A DNA stretch of 64,000 nt from SYFY01 sp041752315. Lineage in GTDB: Bacteria > Pseudomonadota > Gammaproteobacteria > Pseudomonadales > Azotimanducaceae. The number at the start of each line of letters is the position of its first letter. Positions within the stretch are counted from its first letter, which is position 1. The position numbers and the translations under genes were made by a program. Shown in pieces: positions 51,432-60,182 of the stretch. Below the pieces are notes generated by a model. It did not search any database and had not been told where the DNA came from. It worked only from the letters and a program-made list of their open reading frames with translations. The stretch covers positions 48,812 to 112,811 of the forward strand of contig JBGSHJ010000029.1 of the NCBI GenBank assembly GCA_041752315.1, read 5' to 3'.

Positions 51432-52127
51432 CTACCAGGTGCGTGTATTGTTGGAGGACAGGCCATTGCCGATCGAGGCGAGTTGCCTGCGTTCAGCGAG
51501 CCATTCCCCAAAGGCCTTCTTGGCATCGTCTTCAGGTTGTTCGGCATGCCATTTTTCCATGGTAGCCATCAACTGATCTGCCAGTTCACGGTCACCCCGG
51601 AAAAGGGTCATGTAGGCATCCTGGGATTCCTTGACAAACCCCATCATCAGGAACGCTTCGCCGCGATACTCGATCGCCGGGAAAAAGCTCGGACGCAGCT
51701 GCAGAGCATAATTGTAGGCACCGATAGCCTTTCGATAGTCACCGGTCTTGCGCAACGCATAACCGAGTTCGTTTGCGGCTTCGTAGAGCTGTTCGTTGAC
51801 CTTGATGGCGGTTGCCTGTGAAGCCATCGCCTTTTCGTAGTATTTGCGGGCCTCGGCCAGCCGCTTCTCGCGTTTTGCGTCCTGGGTGGCCTTCGCAGCC
51901 TTCTCCTCTGCCTTCCAGGCCTTGGCCTTGAAACGAAGACCCGCCTTGTAGTGGCTGTTGGCGATTTCTTCCGGTGACTTCGCCTGGCGTTCAGGCATCG
52001 ACGTGCTGCCGCTGAATCCGCCACCTCCGCCGCTGCTGCCAGCCGCCAGAGCCGTTTCGATGGTTGTGGAGCCTACCAACAGGCAGAAGAGGTAGCTGAT
52101 GCAAATGTTGTTTCGCAGGTTCGACAT
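51432..52127 (-). CDS. Exported TPR-repeat protein
   Basis: A 231-residue exported protein of unknown function. The signal peptide (about 1-29) ends at LAAG, followed by a Gly/Ser-rich stretch. Helical repeats are seen from about residue 48: EEIANSHYKAGLRFKAKAWKAEEKAAKA (possible coiled coil) and two TPR-like units, LYEAANELGYALRKTGDYRKAIGAYNYALQLRP and PAIEYRGEAFLMMGFVKESQDAY. AGGAG lies just before the ATG. It is followed on the same strand by the peroxidase gene, whose coding frame begins at or inside its stop codon region, so the two may be co-expressed. Confidence 0.8.
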   Translation of the reverse strand: MSNLRNNICISYLFCLLVGSTTIETALAAGSSGGGGGFSGSTSMPERQAKSPEEIANSHYKAGLRFKAKAWKAEEKAAKATQDAKREKRLAEARKYYEKAMASQATAIKVNEQLYEAANELGYALRKTGDYRKAIGAYNYALQLRPSFFPAIEYRGEAFLMMGFVKESQDAYMTLFRGDRELADQLMATMEKWHAEQPEDDAKKAFGEWLAERRQLASIGNGLSSNNTRTW

Positions 52128-52168
52128 GATGAATTCTCCTCACTGGGGCCGGTTCTCGAATTCTCTCT

Positions 52169-52198
52169 TTGGATGCACCGGAGTCAATCAAGTGTAAT
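52169..52198 (+). promoter_or_regulatory. Predicted sigma-70-type promoter for the PLP sulfur enzyme
   Basis: TTGGAT (52169-52174) and TGTAAT (52193-52198) are 18 bases apart, about 44 bases before the start at 52242. The TPR protein gene is divergent across this region. Confidence 0.35.
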
Positions 52199-52241
52199 GC
52201 AAAGACTTGCCGCGCAGGCTAGCCCTAGCTAACGTGCCGAG

Positions 52242-53411
52242 ATGAAAAATCACAACGATGTCGGACAGCTGGGGTTCGAAACCAGGGCAATCCATGCCGG
52301 CCAGTCACCCGACCCGGTGACGGGTGCGGTGGTGACACCGATGTATCTGACATCAACTTTTGCACAGTCGTCTCCCGGCGTTCATCAGGGTTACGAATAC
52401 AGCCGTTCGCATAATCCCACCCGTGCGGTGTATGAGCAGTGCGTCGCAAATCTCGAGGGCGGGCGGCATGGTTTTGCCTTTGCGTCAGGCTGCGTGGGTG
52501 CCACCACGGTCATGCACCTGTTGTCGCAAGGTGATCATGTGGTGTGTTGTGATGACATGTATGGCGGCACATTGCGACTGTTCGAGAAAGTGTTTCGCAA
52601 GCAGGGGATTGAATTCGACTATCTGGATCTGTCGGACCCGGATGTGTTGTCAGGGGCGCTGCGCCCCAGCACCAGGATGCTGTGGCTGGAAAGCCCGACC
52701 AACCCCCTCATGAAGCTGGTGGATATTCGGGCACTGGCCACCATTGCACATCGTCAGAACGTTCTGGTGATGGTCGACAATACATTCATGAGCCCGTATT
52801 TCCAGCGGCCACTGGAGCTGGGTGCCGATCTGGTGCTGCACTCGACCACCAAATACATCAACGGTCACAGTGATCTGATTGGTGGCGTCGTGGTCACCGA
52901 CAACGACAAACTCGGCAGCGAACTCAAGTTCATGGCCAATGCAGTTGGTGGTGTGCAGGCCACCTTCGATTCCTGGTTGTGCCTGCGCAGCCTGAAGACC
53001 CTGGCCGTGCGCATGCAGGCGCATGCAGACAATGCCATGGCTGTGGCGCGCTTTCTCGAAGCACACTCGCGGGTGAAGCGGGTCATGTATCCGGGCCTGC
53101 CGAGCCATCCGCAGTTCGAGTTGGCGTGTCGTCAGATGTCCGGGTCTGGTGGCATGCTGGCAATGGAACTGGATACGGATCTGGCAGGGGCCCGTCGTTT
53201 CCTGGAAGCGGTGCGAATCTTCACGCTGGCGGAGAGTCTTGGCGGTGTCGAGTCCCTGATTGAACATCCAGCAATCATGACCCATGCAAGCGTCCCTCCG
53301 TCAGTCCGGGCGAAGCTGGGTATTGGCGATGGGTTGATTCGGGTCAGCGTAGGGATCGAAACCGGAGCCGATTTGCTTGCAGATCTCGAACAGGCGCTGG
53401 CGGCCCTCTGA
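52242..53411 (+). CDS. Cystathionine gamma-synthase / gamma-lyase family PLP enzyme
   Basis: Cys/Met metabolism PLP-dependent enzyme of 389 residues. The cofactor Lys is K204 in STTKYINGHSD. The N-terminal ETRAIHAGQ, the YSRSHNPTR phosphate-binding segment and SVGIETGADLLADLEQAL are family signatures. It may be cystathionine gamma-synthase (transsulfuration toward methionine), gamma-lyase or an O-succinylhomoserine sulfhydrylase; sequence alone does not separate these. It is divergent from the TPR gene and is followed after two bases by an acetyltransferase gene. Confidence 0.9.
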   Translation: MKNHNDVGQLGFETRAIHAGQSPDPVTGAVVTPMYLTSTFAQSSPGVHQGYEYSRSHNPTRAVYEQCVANLEGGRHGFAFASGCVGATTVMHLLSQGDHVVCCDDMYGGTLRLFEKVFRKQGIEFDYLDLSDPDVLSGALRPSTRMLWLESPTNPLMKLVDIRALATIAHRQNVLVMVDNTFMSPYFQRPLELGADLVLHSTTKYINGHSDLIGGVVVTDNDKLGSELKFMANAVGGVQATFDSWLCLRSLKTLAVRMQAHADNAMAVARFLEAHSRVKRVMYPGLPSHPQFELACRQMSGSGGMLAMELDTDLAGARRFLEAVRIFTLAESLGGVESLIEHPAIMTHASVPPSVRAKLGIGDGLIRVSVGIETGADLLADLEQALAAL

Positions 53412-53413
53412 CG

Positions 53414-53824
53414 TTGACCACCGATTTTCTTTTTCTCACACGTGAAATCCGTATCTACTTTCCTTATCCACAGGACTTCCCCCAACAGCTGCTGGGCCTG
53501 TCGGGCCTTGCGAATGATCGCATCGAAGCAGCCAGAATCGAACCGCTACTGAGGGTTGCCAAACACAAGGACCTTGCAATCGGCGTGTATCTGCTCGTCA
53601 GGGAAAGCGAGTGTCAATTTCGGATTGCGGCACTGGCCGTGCTGCCGGAATTTCGCGGAAAGGGAATTGCAAGCTGGCTGGTCGGGCACGCACTGGGTGT
53701 CGCTGAAAGCAAGGGCGCCCGGGAAGTTGTCTGTACCCGTCATGCCTCGGTGAACGGCTTGCTGCAGCGATTGGGGTTTGTTGCCCAGCCGGACGATTGG
53801 CGCTTCGAATTGCTGCCTGAGTAG
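53414..53824 (+). CDS. GNAT family N-acetyltransferase
   Basis: A small acetyltransferase of 136 residues. The acetyl-CoA motif A is IAALAVLPEFRGKGIASWLVGHALGVAESKGA, followed by ASVNGLLQRLGFVAQPDD. No signal peptide or membrane segment is seen. It starts with TTG at 53414, two bases after the PLP enzyme stop, so it is in the same transcript and may act on a related amino compound. The acceptor is unknown. It converges on the isomerase gene with a 32-base gap. Confidence 0.85.
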   Translation: MTTDFLFLTREIRIYFPYPQDFPQQLLGLSGLANDRIEAARIEPLLRVAKHKDLAIGVYLLVRESECQFRIAALAVLPEFRGKGIASWLVGHALGVAESKGAREVVCTRHASVNGLLQRLGFVAQPDDWRFELLPE

Positions 53825-53856
53825 TCAGGCCTGGCTGCAATGCAAGCGGGTGCGGA

Positions 53857-54459
53857 TCAGCCGGACGGAAGATTGTCCGTTCTTGCAGCCCGGCCAAGAT
53901 AACCGCCGTGGTGGCGCAGCCCATAGTCCTGGCGGGTGACACCCTTGGCTTCCATCAGTGCCAATGCCACCGCGTCGCTCACAGCCAGCATCACCGCCAT
54001 GGATGCCGATGGTGTCAGTCCGAGTGGACAGGGCTCCTCGATGACACCCATGTCCAGAACCACGTCCGCATAACGACGAAGCTCCGAGTCGGGATGCGAA
54101 GTCACTGCAATCACATGCGCCACCCCCATGTGTTTCGCCAGTTCGCAGACCTCCAGCACTTCGCGGCTCTTGCCGCTGGTGGAAAAGGCGATCATCACAT
54201 CGTCCGCCGAAAGGAGTCCGAGATCGCCGTGCGCGGCTTCCGCAGGATGCAGGAAAACGGCGGGAGTCGCGGTTGAACACAGGGTCGCTGCAAACTTGTG
54301 CGCGATATGGCCTGCCTTGCCGATTCCCGTGGTCACTACCTTGCCCTTGCAGGCTTGCAAGAACTCCACCGCCAGCAGGTATTGATCATCGACCCTGACT
54401 GCCGAGATGGCTGCGGCTTCAGCCGCGAGCACGGCGCGCATGCGTTCCTGAATGTTCAT
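53857..54459 (-). CDS. SIS-domain sugar phosphate isomerase (KpsF/GutQ type without CBS domains)
   Basis: Sugar-phosphate isomerase of 200 residues with a SIS fold. The KpsF/GutQ/KdsD signatures are visible: VVTTGIGKAGHIAHKFAATL, FLHPAEAAHGDLGLL, AFSTSGKSREVLEV and LGLTPSASMAVMLAVSDAVALALM. The C-terminal tandem CBS domains of E. coli KdsD (about 328 residues) are absent, so this is a single-domain form. An arabinose-5-phosphate isomerase role is likely. The ATG at 54459 gives the family N-terminus; a 14-base duplication upstream adds a five-codon frame that stops at this ATG. Confidence 0.83.
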   Translation of the reverse strand: MNIQERMRAVLAAEAAAISAVRVDDQYLLAVEFLQACKGKVVTTGIGKAGHIAHKFAATLCSTATPAVFLHPAEAAHGDLGLLSADDVMIAFSTSGKSREVLEVCELAKHMGVAHVIAVTSHPDSELRRYADVVLDMGVIEEPCPLGLTPSASMAVMLAVSDAVALALMEAKGVTRQDYGLRHHGGYLGRAARTDNLPSG

Positions 54460-54475
54460 GACTGAATGTTCATCA
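54448..54475 (-). repeat. Tandem 14-base duplication covering the isomerase start codon
   Basis: On the minus strand, ATGAACATTCAGTC (from 54473) is followed immediately by ATGAACATTCAGGA (from 54459). The first ATG reads M-N-I-Q-S and stops at a TGA that overlaps the second ATG, the gene's real start. The unit length and design match the repeat at 48549-48590. Confidence 0.75.
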
Positions 54476-54589
54476 AGGGGGGGCGTCCTGCGATGGGGTT
54501 GGTGAGCTGGCGCGATGGTGTCATCGACCTCCATGACTCACAAGTCTTGTGCCAAACTACGCGAATCATCCATCTGCCGGAACGATCGC

Positions 54590-55111
54590 ATGGCTCTTTC
54601 ACTGTACGACATCTCGGTTGCGCCGTTCACCCAAACCCTGAACGCTGTTGCCGGCTTCCTGAAAAAAGGAGCAGAGCACTGTCAAACCAACGGCATCAGT
54701 CTCGACGAGGTCGTTGAAACCCGCCTCTACCCCGACATGTTCCCGTTTCGCTTCCAGGTGATCTCTGTGGCGCACCACACCATGGGAGCGATTCGAGGTG
54801 TCCAGGCAGGCGAGTTTGTCCCCCCATCAGGAGGTACTGATCTTGATTACAGTGGCCTGCAGGCGTTGGTCGACGAAGCAAGGTCGTTTGTCACGGGACT
54901 GTCCAGGGACTCGGTGAATGCCATGCTCGGCAAGGATGTGTCCTTCAAGCTCGGGGCCAACTCGATGCCGTTTACGGCGGAGGGATTCCTGCTGTCGTTC
55001 TCGTTGCCCAACCTGCATTTTCACGCGACCACAGCCTATGACATCCTGCGCATGAAAAGTGTCCCACTGGGCAAACGGGACTATATGGGTCGGCCGCAAC
55101 TGAAAGGATGA
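54590..55111 (+). CDS. DUF1993 domain protein
   Basis: A 173-residue soluble protein of the DUF1993 family, whose function is not known. Family features include ALSLYDISVAPFTQTLNAVAGFLKKG at the N-terminus, LDEVVETRLYPDMFPFRFQV, FVPPSGG and the C-terminal LPNLHFHATTAYDILR with its conserved His. Some relatives resemble the DinB four-helix fold. The ATG at 54590 fits the family N-terminus. Its stop overlaps the hexosaminidase start (ATGA), so the two are co-translated. Confidence 0.85.
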   Translation: MALSLYDISVAPFTQTLNAVAGFLKKGAEHCQTNGISLDEVVETRLYPDMFPFRFQVISVAHHTMGAIRGVQAGEFVPPSGGTDLDYSGLQALVDEARSFVTGLSRDSVNAMLGKDVSFKLGANSMPFTAEGFLLSFSLPNLHFHATTAYDILRMKSVPLGKRDYMGRPQLKG

Positions 55112-57060
55112 CGGAAGCGCAGGTCTATCCTTTGCTGCCTTTGCCGACCCGTGCGGTCCTGCAGGACAAACGCGTCTTGCTGCCCCGCGCTGTTCGTTGT
55201 GAGGGTCCGGATGCGGCAAGAGTCGAAAGAGCGGCACGGCGACTGGTGGCCGCCTCAACGGGGGCTGCAGAGCGGACGATTTCAGTGCGCTGGGAGCATG
55301 CCTCGGCAACACCGCAAAGTGACGAAAATGAGCGCTACACGCTGGTGGCAGATGGGTCCGGTGTAGTCATAGAAGCCCAATCGATCTGGGGCGCCCTGCA
55401 TGGTCTCACGACACTTGCCCAACTCGTGTCGCCTGCAGGCATCTGCCTTTGCAACATCGAAGATGGTCCACGGTTTGCGTGGCGTGGACTCATGCTCGAT
55501 CCGGCGCGTCGTTTCCTGCCGATCCCTGTGCTTGAGCGGGTTATCGACGGCATGGCGCACCTCAAAATGAACGTACTGCACCTGCATCTCTCGGATGATC
55601 AGGGTTTTGTTTTCCAGTCACGTCTTTTCCCGAAGCTTGCAGGTCCCGAGCACTACACCCAGGCAGAACTTGGCGCTCTGGTTGGTTATGCGGCCGATCG
55701 CGGGGTTCGGCTGGTTCCCGAACTCGACATGCCGGGACATGTCACAAGCTGGCTTGCGGCTTATCCGGAGTGGGGGGCGGGCAAGACGGAAACCACGCAG
55801 CGCTTCGGGGTGCATCCTGCCTGCCTCAATCCGGCAGATGAATCGGTGTATGCGGCCATAGACGGATTGCTGGCCGAGGTAACAGAGGTATTCCCCGACG
55901 AATACGTGCACATCGGTGGTGATGAAGTGCACCCCGGATGGTGGCGTGAGCATGCGGGTGTCCAGGCATTCATGGCGGAACAGGGATTGCCGGATGTTGC
56001 CGCGCTGCAGGCTTATTTCAACCGGCGGGTGGCAGACAGTCTGGCAAGCCGCGGTCGCAAGGTGATCGGCTGGGATGAAGTGCTCCACCAGAACATGCCA
56101 GACAAACTGCTCGTGCAGAGTTGGCGAGGAGCAACGGCCCGTGACCGGGCGCTGGACGCCGGTCACGACTGCGTCGTGTCTGAAGGCTACTATCTGGATC
56201 TCTTCTACCCTGGCGACGTGCATGGGAAGTTCGATCCCACTGCTTCGCAGGCAGAATTGGTGCGACTGGAAGACGCCTTGCTAACTGATCCCCGTTTTGA
56301 GCATGTTGCTGCAGGGATGCGCTGGACACATGCCTGGCGAGCGCTGCCATCGATCATTCCAGCGACGACGAGCAGTGATCCGAACAGGAGCAGTCCATCC
56401 CGCGGCAAGGTAATTGGCGGAGAAGCCTGCCTGTGGGGTGAACTTGTCGACCGCGACTGTCTGCCAGGGCGTTTGTGGAGCCGGCTTCCGGCGATTGCCG
56501 AACGACTATGGTCGGCCCATCCGGAAACTGACGATCCAATCAAGCTGCGGACCCGGTATCCCGATTTTGTCAGGTCGGAGCTCGTCCACCAACAGCGTCG
56601 TCTGGCGGCAATCATGGCCAATGACCCTGCGCTGGAAGTCATTCAACTCTGTGAGCCGGTGAAGTGGTATGCCCGTTTGTTGGGTGAGGTTGCGCTCGAG
56701 GCGCGAATTCGCGGTTCGGAGATGCCACAGGCCCGACCTTACACCAAGCAGAGCAGGCTTGATCGGGCGGTTGATTACCTGTTGCCGGAAAGTCTTCCTG
56801 CGCTGACCATGCAAAAGCTTCCGGTCAATGAACTCGCCAGCGCCTGCCAGCGCTGGTGCGCCATCGCGGGCAGCAATGATGCACCTGAGGACGTGCTGCC
56901 GGTGTTGCGGGCAATAGGTCGAGGGGCAGCCGTCATGCTGGACTTTCTGGCGGGTGGACTTTCCCGTGAGGAAGCGCGTCGACGGTTGCTGGAGCTGCAC
57001 CGCCCGTACGGTGAATACATGCCAGCGGTACTGCTGGTGCTTGCTGATCGGCTGGAATGA
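55108..57060 (+). CDS. Beta-N-acetylhexosaminidase, glycoside hydrolase family 20
   Basis: A GH20 enzyme of 650 residues that removes terminal beta-N-acetylhexosamine by substrate-assisted catalysis. The N-terminal GH20b domain is about 1-120. The catalytic barrel has RGLMLDPARRFLP, HLHLSDDQGF, PELDMPGH and the Asp-Glu pair D272-E273 in HIGGDEVHP. GEACLWGELVD is the sugar-binding tryptophan segment. No signal peptide is seen: the N-terminus MTEAQVYPLLPLPTR is not hydrophobic, so it is probably cytoplasmic. It overlaps DUF1993 upstream and the kinase gene downstream, both by ATGA. Confidence 0.93.
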   Translation: MTEAQVYPLLPLPTRAVLQDKRVLLPRAVRCEGPDAARVERAARRLVAASTGAAERTISVRWEHASATPQSDENERYTLVADGSGVVIEAQSIWGALHGLTTLAQLVSPAGICLCNIEDGPRFAWRGLMLDPARRFLPIPVLERVIDGMAHLKMNVLHLHLSDDQGFVFQSRLFPKLAGPEHYTQAELGALVGYAADRGVRLVPELDMPGHVTSWLAAYPEWGAGKTETTQRFGVHPACLNPADESVYAAIDGLLAEVTEVFPDEYVHIGGDEVHPGWWREHAGVQAFMAEQGLPDVAALQAYFNRRVADSLASRGRKVIGWDEVLHQNMPDKLLVQSWRGATARDRALDAGHDCVVSEGYYLDLFYPGDVHGKFDPTASQAELVRLEDALLTDPRFEHVAAGMRWTHAWRALPSIIPATTSSDPNRSSPSRGKVIGGEACLWGELVDRDCLPGRLWSRLPAIAERLWSAHPETDDPIKLRTRYPDFVRSELVHQQRRLAAIMANDPALEVIQLCEPVKWYARLLGEVALEARIRGSEMPQARPYTKQSRLDRAVDYLLPESLPALTMQKLPVNELASACQRWCAIAGSNDAPEDVLPVLRAIGRGAAVMLDFLAGGLSREEARRRLLELHRPYGEYMPAVLLVLADRLE

Positions 57061-58028
57061 ATCCTGGTTCGGTGTTTTCGCAGTTCTGGGGCAACCCGGC
57101 GACGATCGAAACGCTCGGTCCTGGCCACATCAATCAGACCTGGCTCGTTACCGAGGCTGATGAGCGCTGGGTGCTGCAGCAGGTCAACCGACATGTATTT
57201 GTCGATCCACAACTGGTCATGCACAACATTCAGCGAGTTCTGGCACATATCGAGCCGAACCTGGTTCCGGCGCTACGCCTCACACGGAATCAGGAGGGGT
57301 ACGCGCTCTGCAGTGGTGAAGTCTGGCGCGTGTGGCGATTTGTTGCGGGCAGTGTGGCGCGGAAGACACCTGAAAATCTGCACCAGGCACGGGCCGCTGG
57401 CGCGGCCTATGGCGCTTTTCAGAGCGCTCTTGCGGATTTGCCTCTACCGCTGCTGGTTCCTTCAATCCCGGGCTTTCACGACTTCGACCACTATCTGCGG
57501 CGATTTGATGATCTTCATGTCCAGACGAGGTGGCGCGATTTGATCGAAGCCCATCGGCCGTTGGTGGACGTGTTTGCCAACATTACCGGCCATGTTCACG
57601 CTGACTGCAAGTTCGAGAACCTTCTCTTCGACCAGCATACCGATGCAGTGCTTGCGGTTGTTGATCTGGACACGATCATGCCGGGTCACTGGGGGCTGGA
57701 TTGGGGCGATCTGTTGCGAAGTGCGTTTGTTGTTCGTGGAGTTCTCGATGAGGCGATGCTGATTGCATTGGCTGAAGGTTTCCTGCCATATCTCGAAAAT
57801 CCGACAGGGGACGAGCTGGTCCTTGCACCTCGTTACGTCGCCAGTACCCTGGGAATTCGTTATCTCATTGACCATGCCGAAGGTGACGTCTGGTTCAAGG
57901 TGAGTGAACGCGGTGAAAACCTTGAGCGGGCCGCCCGGCAGTTCCGGTTCGTTCAGAACTGTATCGATCAGGAGGACATGATGCGCGCGCGGATGGATCG
58001 GGTGCGTAGCACGTTGGCAGCAAGGTGA
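57057..58028 (+). CDS. N-acetylhexosamine kinase-like phosphotransferase (NahK-type)
   Basis: APH-fold kinase of 323 residues. The nucleotide loop is GPGHINQTWLV, and the catalytic segment is GHVHADCKFENLLFD (D183, N188). VVDLDTIMPGHWGLDWGD has the metal-binding Asp and matches the NahK group, which phosphorylates N-acetylhexosamines at C1. The gene overlaps the hexosaminidase by ATGA, so it probably phosphorylates the amino sugar that GH20 releases. The identity as NahK is inferred from this context and the DLDTIMPG pattern. Confidence 0.82.
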   Translation: MNPGSVFSQFWGNPATIETLGPGHINQTWLVTEADERWVLQQVNRHVFVDPQLVMHNIQRVLAHIEPNLVPALRLTRNQEGYALCSGEVWRVWRFVAGSVARKTPENLHQARAAGAAYGAFQSALADLPLPLLVPSIPGFHDFDHYLRRFDDLHVQTRWRDLIEAHRPLVDVFANITGHVHADCKFENLLFDQHTDAVLAVVDLDTIMPGHWGLDWGDLLRSAFVVRGVLDEAMLIALAEGFLPYLENPTGDELVLAPRYVASTLGIRYLIDHAEGDVWFKVSERGENLERAARQFRFVQNCIDQEDMMRARMDRVRSTLAAR

Positions 58029-58055
58029 TCGGCCAGCAAACCAGCAACCGGTTGG

Positions 58056-58985
58056 TCAGTTCATGCGGTAATCCGAAATCTGCACTTCCTGCCCGTAGTT
58101 GGCAAAGTCCCCGGCTGCCCGGCGTTCGCGAAATTCTCTCCACAGGATCGGTCGATACCGGGGTCTGGATTGCCCGGGCAATGATTGCAGGGGCGCGTAG
58201 TGGTAGTCAGCGGGTGGATTGAGGAAATAAGCCGTTGAGTACCGTTCCTGGTGTTGATTTGCGATGACGCGATGCAAGGGTGCGGGATAGTCATCGTTTG
58301 ACCAGACTTGGACCACGTCGCCGATATTGACGATGAAGGTATCGGGCTCACGTGGTACCAGGAACCACGCGTCACCATGCAACACCTGGAGTCCTGGAAC
58401 ATCCGCCTGGTCAAGAATGGTCAGGGCACCTGCATCGGTGTGATGACCGATGCCAAGTCGGCCGTGGAGGGGAACCGTCGGACTGTCTGCGTCGGCAGGA
58501 TCAAGGCAAATGGGATAGTGATTCAGTCGCAGAAAACTGGTGTGCTGTTCGAAGGCCTTGACGACCGTGTCACCGGGTGTGCCCAGGCTTTCGACAATCA
58601 AGGCCAGCACGCGCAGCGCCAGGTGGTGGATTTCCGAGGTGTAGTTCGCAAGTGCCTGGCGAAAGCCCGGCAGACCGGTCGGCCACTGTGGTATGGAAGT
58701 TCCGTAGGCAGGGCCGACGTCGAATATCTCCTTCCAGTCAGGTACGTTCTTGGTCAGTTCCTGATCAAAGTAACCCCAGGGATTCTCGCGCGTCCGTGCG
58801 ATCGTCTGTTTGTTCCCGGCGGGAAGACTGAAGAGATCCCTGCTGGCCCGCCGCAGATCATCGACCGCTGCGGCGGGAACGGAGTGTCCCGCGAGCTGGA
58901 ATATTCCCCAGTCACGACAGGCGTGGATCAGCGAACCGGGATCGGGACGACGCAGATCGAGGGTTGGAACATGGATACTGATCAT
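58056..58985 (-). CDS. Isopenicillin N synthase-like Fe(II)/2-oxoglutarate dioxygenase
   Basis: Fe(II)-dependent oxygenase of 309 residues in the isopenicillin N synthase / flavone synthase family. The DIOX_N domain is N-terminal (ACRDWGIFQLAGHSVP). The iron triad is H182 and D184 in HHTDAG, with H238 in LHRV, and R248 in RYSTAYF binds 2-oxoglutarate. These enzymes act on small hydrophobic substrates; the reaction here is unknown. The ATG at 58985 gives the usual N-terminus, although the frame is open further upstream into a neighbouring gene's shadow. Confidence 0.87.
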   Translation of the reverse strand: MISIHVPTLDLRRPDPGSLIHACRDWGIFQLAGHSVPAAAVDDLRRASRDLFSLPAGNKQTIARTRENPWGYFDQELTKNVPDWKEIFDVGPAYGTSIPQWPTGLPGFRQALANYTSEIHHLALRVLALIVESLGTPGDTVVKAFEQHTSFLRLNHYPICLDPADADSPTVPLHGRLGIGHHTDAGALTILDQADVPGLQVLHGDAWFLVPREPDTFIVNIGDVVQVWSNDDYPAPLHRVIANQHQERYSTAYFLNPPADYHYAPLQSLPGQSRPRYRPILWREFRERRAAGDFANYGQEVQISDYRMN

Positions 58986-59025
58986 CGTGGTTCTGGAAAG
59001 TGGTTCAGGAAAGCAGTTCTGGAAA

Positions 59026-59244
59026 TCAGGGCAGTACGGTTCGGACGACGGTGACCACAGCCAGAATGAAGACAATGGTGAAGCCGATTCCGAACAGGAT
59101 GAAATGCCACGCCTTGCCCTTGGTGAAGTCGCGGTTGCGATTCGTACTCGACTGAACACCGAACGCGGCAGCAACGGTGCTCATGAGCATCTGCCAGAAT
59201 GTCAGAGACTTTTCCTGGTCAGGATCATGCTCGGAATTGGTCAT
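59026..59244 (-). CDS. DUF2970 family small membrane protein
   Basis: A 72-residue protein matching the DUF2970 family: a short charged N-terminus, the FWQMLMSTVAAAFGVQSSTNRNRDFTKG segment, and one membrane helix (about 47-68). Function unknown; family members are common in gamma- and betaproteobacteria. It overlaps the upstream PhyH gene by ATGA, which suggests coupled synthesis, and is 40 bases before the isopenicillin N synthase-like gene. Confidence 0.85.
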   Translation of the reverse strand: MTNSEHDPDQEKSLTFWQMLMSTVAAAFGVQSSTNRNRDFTKGKAWHFILFGIGFTIVFILAVVTVVRTVLP

Positions 59245-60182
59245 GGATTGCCGTACTCGTTTTCGATCCGGGTCAGCCAATAGTCTGCATCCCAGGTCTT
59301 GTTTCCAGTGAGATAACGCCAGAGTCTGATGCGATTGACGAACTCGAGTCGGCCAGTGTCGGCCTCGAACCAGGGTTCTGGTGTCATGAGCACGGACTCT
59401 ATTGTCTCGGTGTTGTTCGGCTTGCTGTTCCAGAAGATCGGCCGTGTCTGGGAGCGTGCTTCGAGATCATGGCTATCCCACAACAGTGTCTGCGGGCTGG
59501 TAGGACACAAGCGGATCTTGAACATGTAGCGCAATCGCTCGGAGTCATTGCGCCCACCACCATGCCACAGGCCATGATGCAGGAAGAGCAGCGTACCCGC
59601 CTTGCAGACCGTGTGCTGCTGACCCCGTATATTCTGATAGCGTGCAATTGCAGCTTCGCTGACCACTCGCAGATGCGTGCCTGGTACAAAGCGGGTGCCT
59701 CCCATCTCACGGGTCACGTCATGCGGGAAGTACATCATCTGCATGTCGAAAGCGCGCCGCGGATCGATGGTCGAGTCCTGGTGGGTGGCCTGTGCAACAT
59801 GTGGTTGACCCGCCGCTGCATACAGTCGTCCCGGAAAGGTGATGTGCAGAAAGTGGTGGTCGACGACGCAGTTCTCACCGACCAGACTGTCGATTGCGCC
59901 TCGCACCGCCGGCAGGCCAAGGATCGCTGCGATGGCACTGTCCGCCGGATAGGCTGTGGCCAGCGGCGTTCCTGGATCAACCAGCGGGATCGCACTGGAA
60001 TGCATGATTTTGCCGTAGTGTTTCCACAGGCTGTCGACCTCAGTGGCGGGCACATGACCAACATCCGCGAGAAAACGCTGATTGATCGTGTCCGGCACCA
60101 CTTCATCCAGGCGCAGGAATCCTCGGGCTGCAAACCTCGCCATCTGCAGTGTTGACAGCCGGATGCTCGATGGCGTGTTCAT
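59241..60182 (-). CDS. Phytanoyl-CoA dioxygenase (PhyH) family protein
   Basis: Fe(II)/2-oxoglutarate oxygenase of the PhyH family, 313 residues. The iron ligands are H134 and D136 in THQDS and H207 in LWHGGGR, and R218 should bind 2-oxoglutarate. VPGTHL and GTRFVPGTH are also visible. PhyH enzymes hydroxylate acyl-CoA or other small molecules; the substrate is unknown. The start overlaps the stop of the 103-residue protein gene (ATGA), and DUF2970 overlaps its own stop. Confidence 0.85.
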   Translation of the reverse strand: MNTPSSIRLSTLQMARFAARGFLRLDEVVPDTINQRFLADVGHVPATEVDSLWKHYGKIMHSSAIPLVDPGTPLATAYPADSAIAAILGLPAVRGAIDSLVGENCVVDHHFLHITFPGRLYAAAGQPHVAQATHQDSTIDPRRAFDMQMMYFPHDVTREMGGTRFVPGTHLRVVSEAAIARYQNIRGQQHTVCKAGTLLFLHHGLWHGGGRNDSERLRYMFKIRLCPTSPQTLLWDSHDLEARSQTRPIFWNSKPNNTETIESVLMTPEPWFEADTGRLEFVNRIRLWRYLTGNKTWDADYWLTRIENEYGNP

